DNA from: Glycomyces artemisiae
Lineage (GTDB): Bacteria; Actinomycetota; Actinomycetes; Mycobacteriales; Micromonosporaceae
Direction: 5' to 3'
DNA: 64,000 nucleotides
Assembly (NCBI RefSeq): GCF_003002955.1
Contig: NZ_PVTJ01000001.1
Coordinates: 310,001-374,000 of the forward strand
A program made the position numbers and the translations under genes. Positions within the stretch are counted from its first letter, which is position 1. Each line of letters opens with the position of its first letter. Positions 35,388-45,580 of this stretch are shown here, one piece after another. The notes below the pieces were generated by a model. It was not told the origin of the DNA. It ran no database searches and saw nothing but the letters and a program-made list of their open reading frames with translations.

Positions 35388-36287
35388 ATGCGCAACACAA
35401 CGCGCCCCTTCGGGCGAACACTCGCGGCCATGATCACGCCGTTCACGCCCTCGGGGGAACTCGACGTCCCCGGCACGGCCGCCCTCGCGCGCCACCTCGT
35501 CGACGAGCAGGGCTGCGAGGGCCTCGTCCTCAACGGCACCACCGGCGAGTCGCCCACCACCACCGACGCCGAGAAGACCCAGGTCATCGAGGCCGTCCTC
35601 GAAGCCGTCGGCGACCGCGCCCACGTCGTCGCGGGCGCCTCCACCTACGACACCCGCCACTCGGTGCGCCTCGCGCAGGCCGCCGAGAAGGCCGGCGCGC
35701 ACGGGCTCCTCCTCGTCACCCCCTACTACAACAAGCCCACCCAGGCCGGGATCGCCGCCCACTTCGAGGCCATCGCCGACGCCGTCTCGCTGCCCGCGAT
35801 GCTCTACGACATCCCGCCGCGCTCGGTCCTCGGCATCGCCGAGGACACCTTCGCGCGCCTCGCGCAGCACGAGAACATCATCGCGTTCAAGGACGCCACC
35901 GGCGACGTCGTCAAGGCCCAGCGCGTCCGCGTCCAGACCGGCCTCGCCGCCTACTGCGGCGTCGACGAGCTCAACCTCGCCGCGTACGCCACCGGCCAGG
36001 TCGGCGTCGTCTCCGTGACCGCCCACCTCGTCGGCCGCCACATCAACGCGATGTTCGACGCCTTCGACGACGGCGACACCGCCAAGGCGCAGGCGATCAA
36101 CGACGCCCTGCTGCCGCTGACCGACGCGGTCTTCAGCGGGCCCGGCCTCGCCGCCGTCAAGTCCGGCCTCGCCACCGCGGGCCTGCCCGCGGGGGAGCCG
36201 CGCCTGCCGCTGCTCCCCGCCGACGCCGACCTCTCCGCCCTCATCGCCGCCCGACTCGCCGACCTGAAGGAGGCCCGATGGGCCTGA
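35388..36287 (+). CDS. dapA: 4-hydroxy-tetrahydrodipicolinate synthase
   Basis: This 299-residue TIM-barrel aldolase condenses pyruvate with aspartate semialdehyde, the first committed step to diaminopimelate and lysine. The Schiff-base lysine lies in IIAFKDATGD, the substrate motif is NGTTGESPTT and the active-site tyrosine is in YDIPPRS. The start codon at 35388 follows AAAGCAG. Its last codons overlap the RNase J gene by ten bases, so the two are translationally coupled. Confidence 0.97.
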   Translation: MRNTTRPFGRTLAAMITPFTPSGELDVPGTAALARHLVDEQGCEGLVLNGTTGESPTTTDAEKTQVIEAVLEAVGDRAHVVAGASTYDTRHSVRLAQAAEKAGAHGLLLVTPYYNKPTQAGIAAHFEAIADAVSLPAMLYDIPPRSVLGIAEDTFARLAQHENIIAFKDATGDVVKAQRVRVQTGLAAYCGVDELNLAAYATGQVGVVSVTAHLVGRHINAMFDAFDDGDTAKAQAINDALLPLTDAVFSGPGLAAVKSGLATAGLPAGEPRLPLLPADADLSALIAARLADLKEARWA

Positions 36288-37969
36288 CCCGACCCAAGAA
36301 CCTCGGCGAACCCGGCGCCCTCCCCGACGGGGCCCTCCGGGTCATCCCGCTCGGCGGCCTCGGCGCCATCGGCCGCAACATGACCCTCTTCGAGTACGAG
36401 GGCCGCCTGCTCATCGTCGACTGCGGGGTGCTCTTCCCCGACGTCGACCAGCCCGGCGTCGACCTGATCCTGCCGGACTTCACGCCGATCCTCGACCGCC
36501 TCGACGACATCGAGGCCATCGTCGTCACCCACGGTCACGAGGACCACATCGGCGCGATCCCGTTCCTGCTGGAGCACAAGAACGACATCCCCGTCGTCGG
36601 CTCCCGCTTCTCCGTCGCGCTCGTCGAGGCGAAGCTGCGCGAGCGGCGCATCAAGCCCGCCGGGATCGTCGTCGCCGAGAACGAGACGCTCCAGCTCGGC
36701 CCGTTCGGGTGCGAGTTCCTCGCCGTCAACCACTCCATCCCGGACGCGCTCGCCGTCGCGGTGCGCACCCCGGCCGGCCTGGTGCTCCACACCGGCGACT
36801 TCAAGATGGACCAGCTGCCGCTCGACGGGCGCATCACCGACCTCGCCGGGTTCGCGCGCCTCGGGGACCAGGGCGTGGACCTGCTCCTGTCGGACTCCAC
36901 GAACGCGGAGATCCCCGGGTTCGTGACCTCCGAGCGCCAGATCGGCGCGGTCCTCGACAAGCTGTTCGAGGACGTCAAGGGCCGCATCATCGTCGCGTCC
37001 TTCGCGAGCCACGTGCACCGCGTGCAGCAGGTCATGGACGCGTCGTACGCGCACGGGCGCAAGATCGCGTTCGTGGGCCGCTCCATGGTGCGCAACATGG
37101 CGATCGCGCGCGACCTCGGCCTCCTGCACGTCCAGGACGGCCTCATCGTGAGCATGGACGAGGCGGTGCGCCTGCCCGCCGACGAGATCGTCTACATGAG
37201 CACCGGCTCCCAGGGCGAGCCGATGAGCGCCCTGGGCCGCATGGCCTCCGGCGACCACCGGCACATCACCGTCGAGCCCGACGACACGGTCATCCTCGCG
37301 TCGTCGCTGGTGCCCGGCAACGAGACCGCCGTGTACGGCGTGATCAACCGCCTGGCGCGCACGGGTGCGACGGTGATCCACAAGGACGTCGCGAAGGTCC
37401 ACGTCTCCGGGCACGCCCCCGCGGGGGAGCTGCTGTACGTGCTCAACGTCGTGAAGCCCTCGAACATGATCCCGGTGCACGGCGAGGCCCGGCACCTCCA
37501 GGCGCACGCGCGCCTCGCGATCGAGTCGGGCGTCCCGGCCGACCAGGTCATCGTCATCGAGAACGGCGACGTGGTGGACCTGATCGACGGGCGCGCGCGC
37601 CTGGTCGGGCACATCCCGAACAACCTGATCTACGTCGACGGCCTGTCGGTCGGCGACGTCGGCGAGCCGGTGCTCAACGAGCGCCGCGTCCTCGGCGACG
37701 GCGGCTTCATCGCCGCGACGGTCGTGATCGACTCCGAGAACGGCAAGGTCGTCGGCGGCCCGACGGTGTCGGCGCGCGGGTTCTCGGAGGACCCGAAGGC
37801 GTTCGACGGGGTCCTGCCGCTGATCGGCGACGCCATGGAGCGCGCCGCGCAGGACGGGATCACCGATCCTCACCAGCTCCAGCAGATCCTGCGGCGCACT
37901 GTGGGGAAGTGGGTCAACGACACGTACCGGCGACGGCCTATGATCGTTCCCCACGTCCTTGAAGTTTGA
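36278..37969 (+). CDS. rnj: Ribonuclease J
   Basis: A 563-residue metallo-beta-lactamase-fold RNase with 5' exonuclease and endonuclease activity. The metal motif HGHEDH lies near residue 87, with further ligands in HTGDFKMD and SDSTNAE; the beta-CASP block is FASHVHRVQQVMDAS and the late motif is PVHGEARH. A C-terminal domain follows. The ATG at 36278 lies inside the dapA end. It works with PNPase (26138-28570) in RNA turnover. Confidence 0.96.
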   Translation: MGLTRPKNLGEPGALPDGALRVIPLGGLGAIGRNMTLFEYEGRLLIVDCGVLFPDVDQPGVDLILPDFTPILDRLDDIEAIVVTHGHEDHIGAIPFLLEHKNDIPVVGSRFSVALVEAKLRERRIKPAGIVVAENETLQLGPFGCEFLAVNHSIPDALAVAVRTPAGLVLHTGDFKMDQLPLDGRITDLAGFARLGDQGVDLLLSDSTNAEIPGFVTSERQIGAVLDKLFEDVKGRIIVASFASHVHRVQQVMDASYAHGRKIAFVGRSMVRNMAIARDLGLLHVQDGLIVSMDEAVRLPADEIVYMSTGSQGEPMSALGRMASGDHRHITVEPDDTVILASSLVPGNETAVYGVINRLARTGATVIHKDVAKVHVSGHAPAGELLYVLNVVKPSNMIPVHGEARHLQAHARLAIESGVPADQVIVIENGDVVDLIDGRARLVGHIPNNLIYVDGLSVGDVGEPVLNERRVLGDGGFIAATVVIDSENGKVVGGPTVSARGFSEDPKAFDGVLPLIGDAMERAAQDGITDPHQLQQILRRTVGKWVNDTYRRRPMIVPHVLEV

Positions 37970-38061
37970 GGGGCGCACGGACTTGAGGCCGACCGGCCTC
38001 GGCATATGAGAGAACGACCGGGGCGGCTCCGCCCCGATGTCTGAGTGAGTCTCATGTAAGC

Positions 38062-38095
38062 GGCGGGGCCGCTCCCGGGAGGGAGCGGCCCCGCC
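38062..38095 (+). terminator. Terminator-like hairpin downstream of RNase J
   Basis: A fifteen-base-pair perfect stem (GGCGGGGCCGCTCCC and its complement) has a GGGA loop. It lies 93 bases after the stop and no T run follows. Confidence 0.7.
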
Positions 38096-38170
38096 TCGCT
38101 GTCGTACCCCCGCGCTACTGTTGCGCCAGGGGTCCCTTAAGGGGGATTTATCAGCTTATAGTGGTATTTA

Positions 38171-38872
38171 CTAGCTTTTGGGGCTGATCGGGAGCGGGTT
38201 CGGGGGTTCCGAGCGGAGGTCGTTCACGACCATGTCGGCCGGGGCGTCGAGGACCGCGGTGATCTGGGCGGCCACCGACTCCGGGCTCATCGCCCGCGCC
38301 GGGTCGTAGTCCGAGTCGTACTGGTCCCGCAGGCCCCGCTGCATGTCCGTGTCGAAATGCGACGGATAGAGGCTCGTCACCCGCAGCCCGTTCCCGCGCT
38401 CCTCCGCGCGCAGCGCGTCCGCGATCGCCTTGAGCGCGTGCTTGCTCGCCGCGTACGACGCCAGCTTCGGCGCCGCGTTCAGACCCGCCCCCGAGTTCAG
38501 GAACACCACGTGCCCGCGCGCCGCCCGCAGCGCGGGCAGCAGCAGCCGCGTCAGCTCCGCCACCGCCACCACGTTCACCGCGAGCGTCCGCTGCCACCAC
38601 TCCAGGGTCTCGTCCTCCACGGAGTTGACATTGAGGACACCCGCATTGTGGACGAGCGCGTCCAGGCGCTCGACGCCCGCCGCCGCCACCGCGTCCGCCA
38701 GGGTCCCCGGCTCCGCGAGATCCGCCACCAGCGCCTTCGCGTGCGGCACACCCGCGAGCGCCGACTCGCTGCGGGCGTGCGCGATCACGGTGTCGCCGCG
38801 CGCGCTCAGCCGCTCCGCCAGGGTCCGGCCGAGGCCGCGCCCCGCGCCGGTGACCAGGATAGTTTTTGACAT
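38171..38872 (-). CDS. Short-chain dehydrogenase/reductase
   Basis: A 233-residue SDR. The nucleotide motif TGAGRGLG lies near the N-terminus, HNAGVLN replaces NNAG, and the catalytic YAASK follows a Ser (LNSGAG). It is more like csgA/sniffer-type SDRs; the substrate is unknown. It is divergent from ftsK with 74 bases between the start codons. Confidence 0.9.
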   Translation of the reverse strand: MSKTILVTGAGRGLGRTLAERLSARGDTVIAHARSESALAGVPHAKALVADLAEPGTLADAVAAAGVERLDALVHNAGVLNVNSVEDETLEWWQRTLAVNVVAVAELTRLLLPALRAARGHVVFLNSGAGLNAAPKLASYAASKHALKAIADALRAEERGNGLRVTSLYPSHFDTDMQRGLRDQYDSDYDPARAMSPESVAAQITAVLDAPADMVVNDLRSEPPNPLPISPKS

Positions 38873-38946
38873 GCCGTCACATTAGCCCCTCCCGTGTAGC
38901 CCTTCACGTCAACGCCGACCGGCGTGCGGGCGGTAACGTAAGGGCC

Positions 38947-41535
38947 ATGATGGCCAGGACGAGCGGCAAGGGCGGCACCGCCCGCAAGTCGAGCGCGCCC
39001 GCGGCGCGCCGCAAGCCCACCGCCTCCTCAAGCGGCGCCAAGCAGACCGCCGCGAAGAAGACCGCGGCCCGAAGGCCCGCCAAGAAGACGACCGCGAACG
39101 CCGCCAAGCGCACCGCGAAGAAGGCCGCCAAGCGCCGCACCCGCGCCGACGCGATCCCCGGTCCCCTCGAAGCCCTCGGCATGGGCCTGCGCGGCCTGTG
39201 GATCGGCACCGCCCGCACCACCGGCTGGATGGCCCGCTCCGTCGGCAAGGAGGCCGCCACCGCCCGCGAGATCGACCCCGCGCACCGCCGCGACGGCCTC
39301 GGGCTCCTCCTCGTCGCGACCGCGATCGTCCTCGCGTGCGCCGTCTGGTTCGACGTAGCCGGGCCCGTCGGCGAGCGCTTCGCGTTCATCCTCGACTGGC
39401 TCCTCGGCCTCGCCACCCGCGCGCTCCCGGTCCTGTTGGTGCTGTGGGGCATCCGCGTCATGCGCCAGACGCCCCCCGAAGGCGCCCACGGCCGCTCGCT
39501 CGTCGGCTGGACCGCGATCTGGCTCTCCAGCCTCGGCCTCCTCCACCTCATGTCCGGGCTCCCCGCCGACATGGGCGAGCGCATGGTCGCGGGCGGGCAG
39601 CTCGGCTGGCTCGTCGGCGGCGGGCTCGCGCTGGCCGTCTCCGCATATGTCGCGTTCCCGCTCCTGGTGCTGCTCCTGCTGTTCGGGGTCCTCGTGGTCA
39701 CTGCGACGCCGCTGAACCAGGTGCCGACGAAGCTCGCGCACCTGTGGGGCCTCGCCACGGGCAAAGTGGAGTCGTATGAGGATGATGACGAGGAGGGCGG
39801 CGCCGAGCCGCGCATGACGCGCGCCGAGAGCCGGGAGGCCAAGCGCCTCAAGGAGGAAGAGGCCCGCCGCGTCCACCGGCCCACCACGGTCCTGCCGCGG
39901 CTCGCGCCCGAGGAGGTCCCGGAGCTGGGGCAGGAGGACGAGGAGCCCCCGCCGCCGCGCCGGTCCGCGCCGATCGCGGCGCCCGAGCCGGTCCGCGAGC
40001 CCCCGAAGCACACGCCCGCGCCGAAGAAGGTGGAGCAGCCGACCCTCTCGGACGGCGCGATGGACGGCGACTACCGCCTGCCGCCGCTCGACATGCTCCC
40101 GACCGGCCCGGCCGCGAAGAAGCGCTCGAAGGCAAACGAGGTCGTCATCGCGGCCCTCCAGGAGGTCTTCGCGCAGTTCAACGTGGACGCCGCCGTCACC
40201 GGCTTCACGCGCGGCCCCACGGTCACCCGGTACGAAGTGGAGCTGGGCCCGGCGGTGAAGGTGGAGCGGATCATCCAGCTCTCGAAGAACATCGCGTACG
40301 CCGTCAAGAGCGCCGAGATCCGCATCATCAACCCGATCCCCGGCAAGAGCGCCGTCGGCGTCGAGATCCCCAACACCGACCGCGACGACGTGGCCCTCGG
40401 CGACGTGCTCCGCTCGCCGACCGCCCAGGCCGACGCGCACCCGATGATCGTGGGCCTCGGCAAGGACGTCGAGGGCGGCTACGTCCTCACGAACCTGACG
40501 AAGACCCCGCACATGCTCATCGCGGGCGCCACCGGCTCCGGCAAGTCCTCGTGCATCAACACGCTCCTGACGTCGATCCTGGTGCGGTCCACGCCCGAGC
40601 AGGTGCGCCTGCTCCTCATCGACCCCAAGCGGGTCGAGCTGTCGAACTACGAGGGCATCCCGCACCTGGTCCACCCGATCGTGACGAACCCGAAGAAGGC
40701 GTCGGACGCGCTGCAATGGGTCGTCAAGGAGATGGACATGCGGTACGAGGACCTCGCGGCGGCGGGCGTCCGGCACGTCGACGACTTCAACCGGAAGGTC
40801 CGCTCCGGGGAGCTGAAGGAGCACCCGGCGTCGGGCCGCGAGTTCCGCCCGCACCCGTACCTGCTGGTCATCGTCGACGAGCTGGCCGACCTGATGATGG
40901 TCGCGGCCCGCGACGTGGAGGACTCGGTCGTGCGCATCACGCAGCTCGCGCGGGCCGCCGGGATCCACCTGGTGCTCGCCACCCAGCGGCCCTCCGTGGA
41001 CGTCGTCACGGGCCTCATCAAGGCCAACGTGCCGTCCCGTCTGGCGTTCTCGACCTCCTCGCTCGCCGATTCGCGGGTCATCCTCGACCAGCCCGGCGCC
41101 GAGAAGCTCGTGGGCCGCGGCGACGGCCTGTTCCTGCCGATGGGCGCCTCGAAGCCCGAGCGCATCCAGGGCGCGTGGGTCTCCGACGACGAGATCGAGG
41201 CGGTCGTGGCGCACGCGAAGGCCCAGATGGACGCCCAGTACATCGAGGAGGTCACCGCCGCGCCCGGCTCGACGCGCGAGATCGACCCGGACATCGGCGA
41301 CGACCTGGAAGTGCTCATCCAGGCGATCGAGCAGGTCGTCACCACCCAGTTCGGGTCGACCTCGATGCTCCAGAGGAAGCTGCGCGTCGGCTTCGCGAAG
41401 GCCGGGCGGCTCATGGACCTCATGGAGACCCGCGGCGTGGTCGGCCCCTCGGAGGGCACGAAGGCCCGCGACGTGCTCGTCAAGCCCGACGAGCTCGACT
41501 CGGTCATCGCCTCGATTCAGGGCGAGCAGGCGTAG
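38947..41535 (+). CDS. ftsK: DNA translocase FtsK/SpoIIIE
   Basis: A 862-residue septal DNA pump. The N-terminus is Lys/Ala/Arg-rich, about 70 residues. Four membrane helices span roughly residues 115-260. An acidic, proline-rich linker then leads to the motor: Walker A GATGSGKSS near residue 527, Walker B in YLLVIVDELADL. The C-terminal gamma winged helix (STSMLQRKLRVGFAKAGRLM) recognises polar DNA motifs. It acts in chromosome dimer resolution and in sporulation septation of actinomycetes. Two ATGs (38947 and 38950) follow TAAGGG. Confidence 0.96.
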   Translation: MMARTSGKGGTARKSSAPAARRKPTASSSGAKQTAAKKTAARRPAKKTTANAAKRTAKKAAKRRTRADAIPGPLEALGMGLRGLWIGTARTTGWMARSVGKEAATAREIDPAHRRDGLGLLLVATAIVLACAVWFDVAGPVGERFAFILDWLLGLATRALPVLLVLWGIRVMRQTPPEGAHGRSLVGWTAIWLSSLGLLHLMSGLPADMGERMVAGGQLGWLVGGGLALAVSAYVAFPLLVLLLLFGVLVVTATPLNQVPTKLAHLWGLATGKVESYEDDDEEGGAEPRMTRAESREAKRLKEEEARRVHRPTTVLPRLAPEEVPELGQEDEEPPPPRRSAPIAAPEPVREPPKHTPAPKKVEQPTLSDGAMDGDYRLPPLDMLPTGPAAKKRSKANEVVIAALQEVFAQFNVDAAVTGFTRGPTVTRYEVELGPAVKVERIIQLSKNIAYAVKSAEIRIINPIPGKSAVGVEIPNTDRDDVALGDVLRSPTAQADAHPMIVGLGKDVEGGYVLTNLTKTPHMLIAGATGSGKSSCINTLLTSILVRSTPEQVRLLLIDPKRVELSNYEGIPHLVHPIVTNPKKASDALQWVVKEMDMRYEDLAAAGVRHVDDFNRKVRSGELKEHPASGREFRPHPYLLVIVDELADLMMVAARDVEDSVVRITQLARAAGIHLVLATQRPSVDVVTGLIKANVPSRLAFSTSSLADSRVILDQPGAEKLVGRGDGLFLPMGASKPERIQGAWVSDDEIEAVVAHAKAQMDAQYIEEVTAAPGSTREIDPDIGDDLEVLIQAIEQVVTTQFGSTSMLQRKLRVGFAKAGRLMDLMETRGVVGPSEGTKARDVLVKPDELDSVIASIQGEQA

Positions 41536-41545
41536 GAAGCGAGGA

Positions 41546-41572
41546 GGGGCCGGTCCGACCGGACCGGGCCCC
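41546..41572. terminator. Hairpin after ftsK
   Basis: GGGGCCGGTCC pairs with GGACCGGGCCCC, with one bulged base. It lies between two converging genes and its last base is the first base of the lipoprotein stop codon. Confidence 0.6.
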
Positions 41573-42672
41573 TACTCGAAGCTGGCGGTCAGCTCGTGCG
41601 TCTTGTCGCCGCTGATCGGCATCGAGATGCCCTCCTCGGGCCATTCGACCGGCCCTTCGGGGTGGAACGTCAGCGTGAACACGAGGCTGTCGGCCGGGAC
41701 CGCGTACTCCAGGAAGTACGTGCGCCAGATCCCGTCGCCCCACTCCTCGTCCGTGTGCTCCACCGAGGCCGCCGTCAGCGCCCCGTTCGCGTCCGCGACG
41801 GCGAGGGCTTCTTCGGGATCGATGTTCCACTCCAGGCCCGACCCGGACTGGAGCCACCCGAACTGGAGCGCGAGGACCGCGCCGTCGTTCTCGGCCACCC
41901 AGCCCTCGCCGGGCTGGTACACCTCACGCGTGAGGGTGAATTCGGTGGAGTACACCCAGTCGTCGAACCAGTACTCGTACGAGCCGGTCGACGTGTAGCC
42001 GTCGACGGAGTTCTCCACGACGTCGGTGGTCACCGTGTCCGCGGACCCGTTGTACAGGGCCTGGACGAGCCCCTCGCGGGTGCGCGCGCGCAGGTCCATC
42101 GTCTGGGTCCGCTCGGAGTCGGTCATCTCCAGCGTCACCGGCGCGTCCTTCTCGACGACCGCCAGGTACGCGGCCCCGGCCACGGGCGCGGTGCCCGCGA
42201 ACTCCCACTCCTCGGAGCCGATGACGAGCTTCCCGGAGAGCTCGGTGAGGTCGTCCACCGCGTACGGGGCCTCCACGCCCGGCTCGGGCGCGAACTGCAC
42301 GAGCGTGAACTCGTACCCGGGCGGCGGCGGCACGGTGATCGGGTGGTCCTCGCCGATGAGGTACTCCAGCTGGAAGTCCGCGGGGACCTCGTCGAACGAG
42401 GCCACGCACTCGACGCGGAGCGCGAAGTGCGCGCCGCGCAGCAGCCCCTCGTCGCCCTCGAAGCGGTGCCCGCCCTCGCTCGGGCAGATCGAGACGGGCA
42501 CTTCGTCGCTGGCGACCGAGTAGCCCGCTCGGGTGTTCAGCGTGCCCGTGGGCACCTCGCCGCACGCGGCGGCGCCGAGCGCGGCGGCCGCGGCGAGCGC
42601 CGCGAACGCGGCCCTGCGGGCGGGGCTGTTCCGGGGGATCCTGTCGGCTGGGGCGATGCCTTTGGGGGACAT
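41572..42672 (-). CDS. Predicted lipoprotein, unknown function
   Basis: A 366-residue secreted protein. An Arg-containing N-terminus (PRNSPARR) and an Ala-rich helix end in LGAAAC, so Cys37 is the likely lipidation site. The mature part is acidic and beta-rich, with two Cys (SICPSEGG and LRVECVAS) that could form a disulfide. I recognise no family. Its position between ftsK and rimO is not part of the usual conserved order. Confidence 0.7.
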   Translation of the reverse strand: MSPKGIAPADRIPRNSPARRAAFAALAAAAALGAAACGEVPTGTLNTRAGYSVASDEVPVSICPSEGGHRFEGDEGLLRGAHFALRVECVASFDEVPADFQLEYLIGEDHPITVPPPPGYEFTLVQFAPEPGVEAPYAVDDLTELSGKLVIGSEEWEFAGTAPVAGAAYLAVVEKDAPVTLEMTDSERTQTMDLRARTREGLVQALYNGSADTVTTDVVENSVDGYTSTGSYEYWFDDWVYSTEFTLTREVYQPGEGWVAENDGAVLALQFGWLQSGSGLEWNIDPEEALAVADANGALTAASVEHTDEEWGDGIWRTYFLEYAVPADSLVFTLTFHPEGPVEWPEEGISMPISGDKTHELTASFE

Positions 42673-42894
42673 GGGACCAGCCTAAAGTATGGGTGCGACG
42701 CCCGGTGATCCGATGTTGCCCCAGCGCAGGAGGGCCGGGAACGGCCCGATTCGTCCGCCGGGCATTCGGCGCATACCGTCCGTGACCGGCCCGGAGCGGC
42801 CCCTGAGTGGGGTCGGCCACTCTACGCCCCGGACCACCGTGACGCTGCCCGCCGCCCCGGGCGTTCACCTGCCGCCCCTGGGTACGCTTTCTGG

Positions 42895-44367
42895 GTGTCA
42901 TCAGCTCATTCGACCGCCGATTCGAACTCCCGCGCCGCAGGCAAGAGCGTCGCGCTCCTGACGCTCGGCTGCGCCCGCAACGAGACCGACTCCGAGGAGC
43001 TGGCCGCGCGCCTGGCCGCCGGCGGCTGGCGCATCAGCGACGACGGCGAGAACGCCGACGTGGTCATGGTCAACACCTGCGGGTTCATCGAGCAGGCCAA
43101 GACCGAGTCCATCGACGTGCTGCTGGAGGCCTCGAACACCGGCGCCAAGGTCGTGGCGACCGGCTGCATGGCGGAGCGGTACGGCCGCGAGCTCGCCGAG
43201 AGCCTCCCGGAAGCGGACGCCGTCCTCGGCTTCGACCACTACCCGGACATGGCCGCGCGCCTCGACGACATCCTCGCGGGCCGCACCATCGAGTCGCACC
43301 AGCCCGGTGACCGCCGCAAGCTCCTGCCGCTGGCCCCGGCCGCCCGCCAGGCCGCGGCCGCGGTCGTGCCCGGCCACTCGCGCGCCGCGCAGGCCGACGG
43401 CGCCGCGCCGGCCGCGGGCGCCCCGCAGCACCTCGCGGTGGTCCGCAAGCGCCTCACCGACGGCCCCGTCGCGAACCTGAAGCTCGCGTCCGGGTGCGAC
43501 CGGCGCTGCACGTTCTGCGCGATCCCCACGTTCCGCGGCTCGTTCGTGTCCCGCACGCCCGAGGAGATCCTCGCCGAGGCCGCGTGGCTCGCCTCCGAAG
43601 GCGTCAAGGAGCTCAACCTCGTCTCGGAGAACACCACCTCGTACGGCAAGGACCTGCCCGACACGCAGGCCCTGGAGCACCTCCTCGAAGGCATGGCCGC
43701 GATCGACGGCATCGAGTGGATCCGCCTGTCGTACCTCCAGCCCGCGGAGCTGCGCCCGAGCCTCATCGAGGCGATGCACCGCACGGAGAAGGTCGTCCCG
43801 TACTTCGACCTGTCGTTCCAGCACTCCTCGGCGAAGGTCCTGCGCCGCATGCGCCGCTTCGGATCGACCGAGAACTTCCTGGCGCTGCTCGACCAGATCC
43901 GCGCGGTGTCCCCGCTCGCGGGCGCCCGCACGAACGTGATCGTCGGCTTCCCCGGCGAGACCGAGGAGGACGTGGAGGAGCTCATGGGCTTCCTCGAAGC
44001 GGCCCGCCTCGACTCCACGGGCGTGTTCGCGTACTCCGACGAGGACGGCACCGAGGCGGTCGACCTCGACGGCCACGTCCCCGAGGACGAGGTCCAGGAC
44101 CGCCACACCCGGGTCGCGATGCTCGTCGACGAGCTGGTGAGCCAGCGCGCCGCCGACCGCGTCGGGGAGACGATGACGGTGCTCGTCGAGTCCGTGGAGG
44201 ACGACGGCGTGGACGGCCGCGGCGCCCACCAGGCGCCGGAGGTCGACGGCACGGTCGCCCTGGTCGGCGAGGTCGAGGGCCTGGAGCCCGGCGACTTCGT
44301 GACCGCGAAGGTCGTGGACTCGCACGGCGTGGACCTGGTGGCGGAGCTCGTCGAGGAGGCCTGGTGA
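42895..44367 (+). CDS. rimO: Ribosomal protein S12 methylthiotransferase RimO
   Basis: A 490-residue radical-SAM enzyme that methylthiolates an Asp of S12. The N-terminal UPF0004 domain has Cys ligands ([26 protein letters not shown]), the radical-SAM cluster motif is CDRRCTFC and a TRAM domain ends the protein. The loop between the first two domains (about residues 130-185) is Ala/Pro-rich and longer than usual. The start is GTG 42895. TACGCT lies six bases before it, so the mRNA may be leaderless. It overlaps pgsA by four bases (GTGA). Confidence 0.94.
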   Translation: MSSAHSTADSNSRAAGKSVALLTLGCARNETDSEELAARLAAGGWRISDDGENADVVMVNTCGFIEQAKTESIDVLLEASNTGAKVVATGCMAERYGRELAESLPEADAVLGFDHYPDMAARLDDILAGRTIESHQPGDRRKLLPLAPAARQAAAAVVPGHSRAAQADGAAPAAGAPQHLAVVRKRLTDGPVANLKLASGCDRRCTFCAIPTFRGSFVSRTPEEILAEAAWLASEGVKELNLVSENTTSYGKDLPDTQALEHLLEGMAAIDGIEWIRLSYLQPAELRPSLIEAMHRTEKVVPYFDLSFQHSSAKVLRRMRRFGSTENFLALLDQIRAVSPLAGARTNVIVGFPGETEEDVEELMGFLEAARLDSTGVFAYSDEDGTEAVDLDGHVPEDEVQDRHTRVAMLVDELVSQRAADRVGETMTVLVESVEDDGVDGRGAHQAPEVDGTVALVGEVEGLEPGDFVTAKVVDSHGVDLVAELVEEAW

Positions 44368-44942
44368 CCGCCGACCCCCCGGTCTCGCCGTGGAACATCG
44401 CGAACGTGGTGACCGTGGCCCGGATCTTCCTGGTGCCGGTGTTCGCCGTGTTCGTGGTCCTGTCGGGGATGGAGCACACGGGGTGGCGGGTCGCGGCCTG
44501 CCTGCTGTTCGTGTTCATCTCGGCGACGGACTTCGTGGACGGGTGGCTGGCGCGCTCGCGCGGCCTGGTGACCGATTTCGGCAAGCTGGCGGACCCGATC
44601 GCGGACAAGGCGCTGATCGGGACGGCCCTGGTGCTGCTGAGCTACTACGGCGCCCTGCCGTGGTGGGTGACGGTGGTGATCCTGGTGCGCGAGCTGGGGA
44701 TCACGGTGTGGCGCATGACGATCCGCAACCGCACGGTGGTGGCGGCGGACCGCGGCGGGAAGCTGAAGACGGTCCTCCAGATCACGGCGGTGTCGTGGAT
44801 GCTGTTCCCGTGGCCGGCGCCGCTGGACGCGGCGGGGCTGTGGCTGATGTACGCGGCGGCGATCCTCACGGTCCTGACGGGAATGGATTACCTCTGGAAA
44901 GCATTCAAATCTAGGGAGAGCGAGCCGAACCGGTCGAGCTAG
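44364..44942 (+). CDS. pgsA: CDP-diacylglycerol-glycerol-3-phosphate 3-phosphatidyltransferase
   Basis: This 192-residue membrane enzyme makes phosphatidylglycerol phosphate. The CDP-alcohol phosphotransferase motif D(x)2DG(x)2AR(x)8G(x)3D(x)3D is complete, starting at DFVDGWLAR. There are four to six helices. GTG 44364 overlaps the rimO stop. The next gene, clgR, follows as in the mycobacterial pgsA3-clgR order. Confidence 0.93.
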   Translation: MTADPPVSPWNIANVVTVARIFLVPVFAVFVVLSGMEHTGWRVAACLLFVFISATDFVDGWLARSRGLVTDFGKLADPIADKALIGTALVLLSYYGALPWWVTVVILVRELGITVWRMTIRNRTVVAADRGGKLKTVLQITAVSWMLFPWPAPLDAAGLWLMYAAAILTVLTGMDYLWKAFKSRESEPNRSS

Positions 44943-44997
44943 GCTTGCAGGACCCGTTTAGGCTCATATGAGCGACCGCGGCGTGGAGGAGAACCCT

Positions 44998-45414
44998 ATG
45001 GTGTTGTTGAGGGAACTGCTGGGAGAGACCCTGCGTCGTCGTCGCCGCGCCCAGAAGCGGACGCTGCGTGACGTGTCGAAGCAGGCGAATGTGAGCTTGG
45101 GCTACCTCTCGGAGATCGAACGGGGCCACAAGGAGCCGTCGAGCGAGCTGCTGGCGTCCGTGTGCGGGGCGCTCCAGGTGCGCCTGTCGGAGGTGCTCGC
45201 GGAGGTGTCGCGGGAGGTCGCGGCGCACGAGCGCGGCGACGAGGCCCCGCAGCACCCGCAGGCCAGGCAGGTGCCGGTGCTGCTGCCGTCGCGGGAGCAG
45301 GCCGCCGCCGCGGAGGAGTCGCGGCGCCGCCGTCCGGCCGCCGCCATAGCGCAGGTCCGGTCCCGCCACCGCCGTGGCGAGGTGTCCGATTCGGTGGTCC
45401 GCGCGGCCGCCTGA
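44998..45414 (+). CDS. clgR: XRE-family regulator ClgR
   Basis: A 138-residue regulator. The helix-turn-helix (TLRDVSKQANVSLGYLSEIE, then RGHKEPSS) matches ClgR, which activates clp protease and pspA genes under envelope or proteolytic stress. The C-terminal part is Arg/Ala-rich. ATG 44998 has GGAGGAG at the right spacing; ATG 44968 is possible. Its place between pgsA and pspA is the conserved actinobacterial order. Confidence 0.88.
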   Translation: MVLLRELLGETLRRRRRAQKRTLRDVSKQANVSLGYLSEIERGHKEPSSELLASVCGALQVRLSEVLAEVSREVAAHERGDEAPQHPQARQVPVLLPSREQAAAAEESRRRRPAAAIAQVRSRHRRGEVSDSVVRAAA

Positions 45415-45580
45415 CTGCGTACCTGAACGCCGTACCCGATGATGTAGTTTTGCGATGGAGGCGTCACCCCTGTCCCGCAAGAGTGGCGCCGATGTCCGAC
45501 ACTAGAGGCAAGTCGGCGTTGCAGTTGCAAAATGTATGGCTCGCAAGCTTCGCCAAGTGAGCACCGGAAGGACCCCGATA

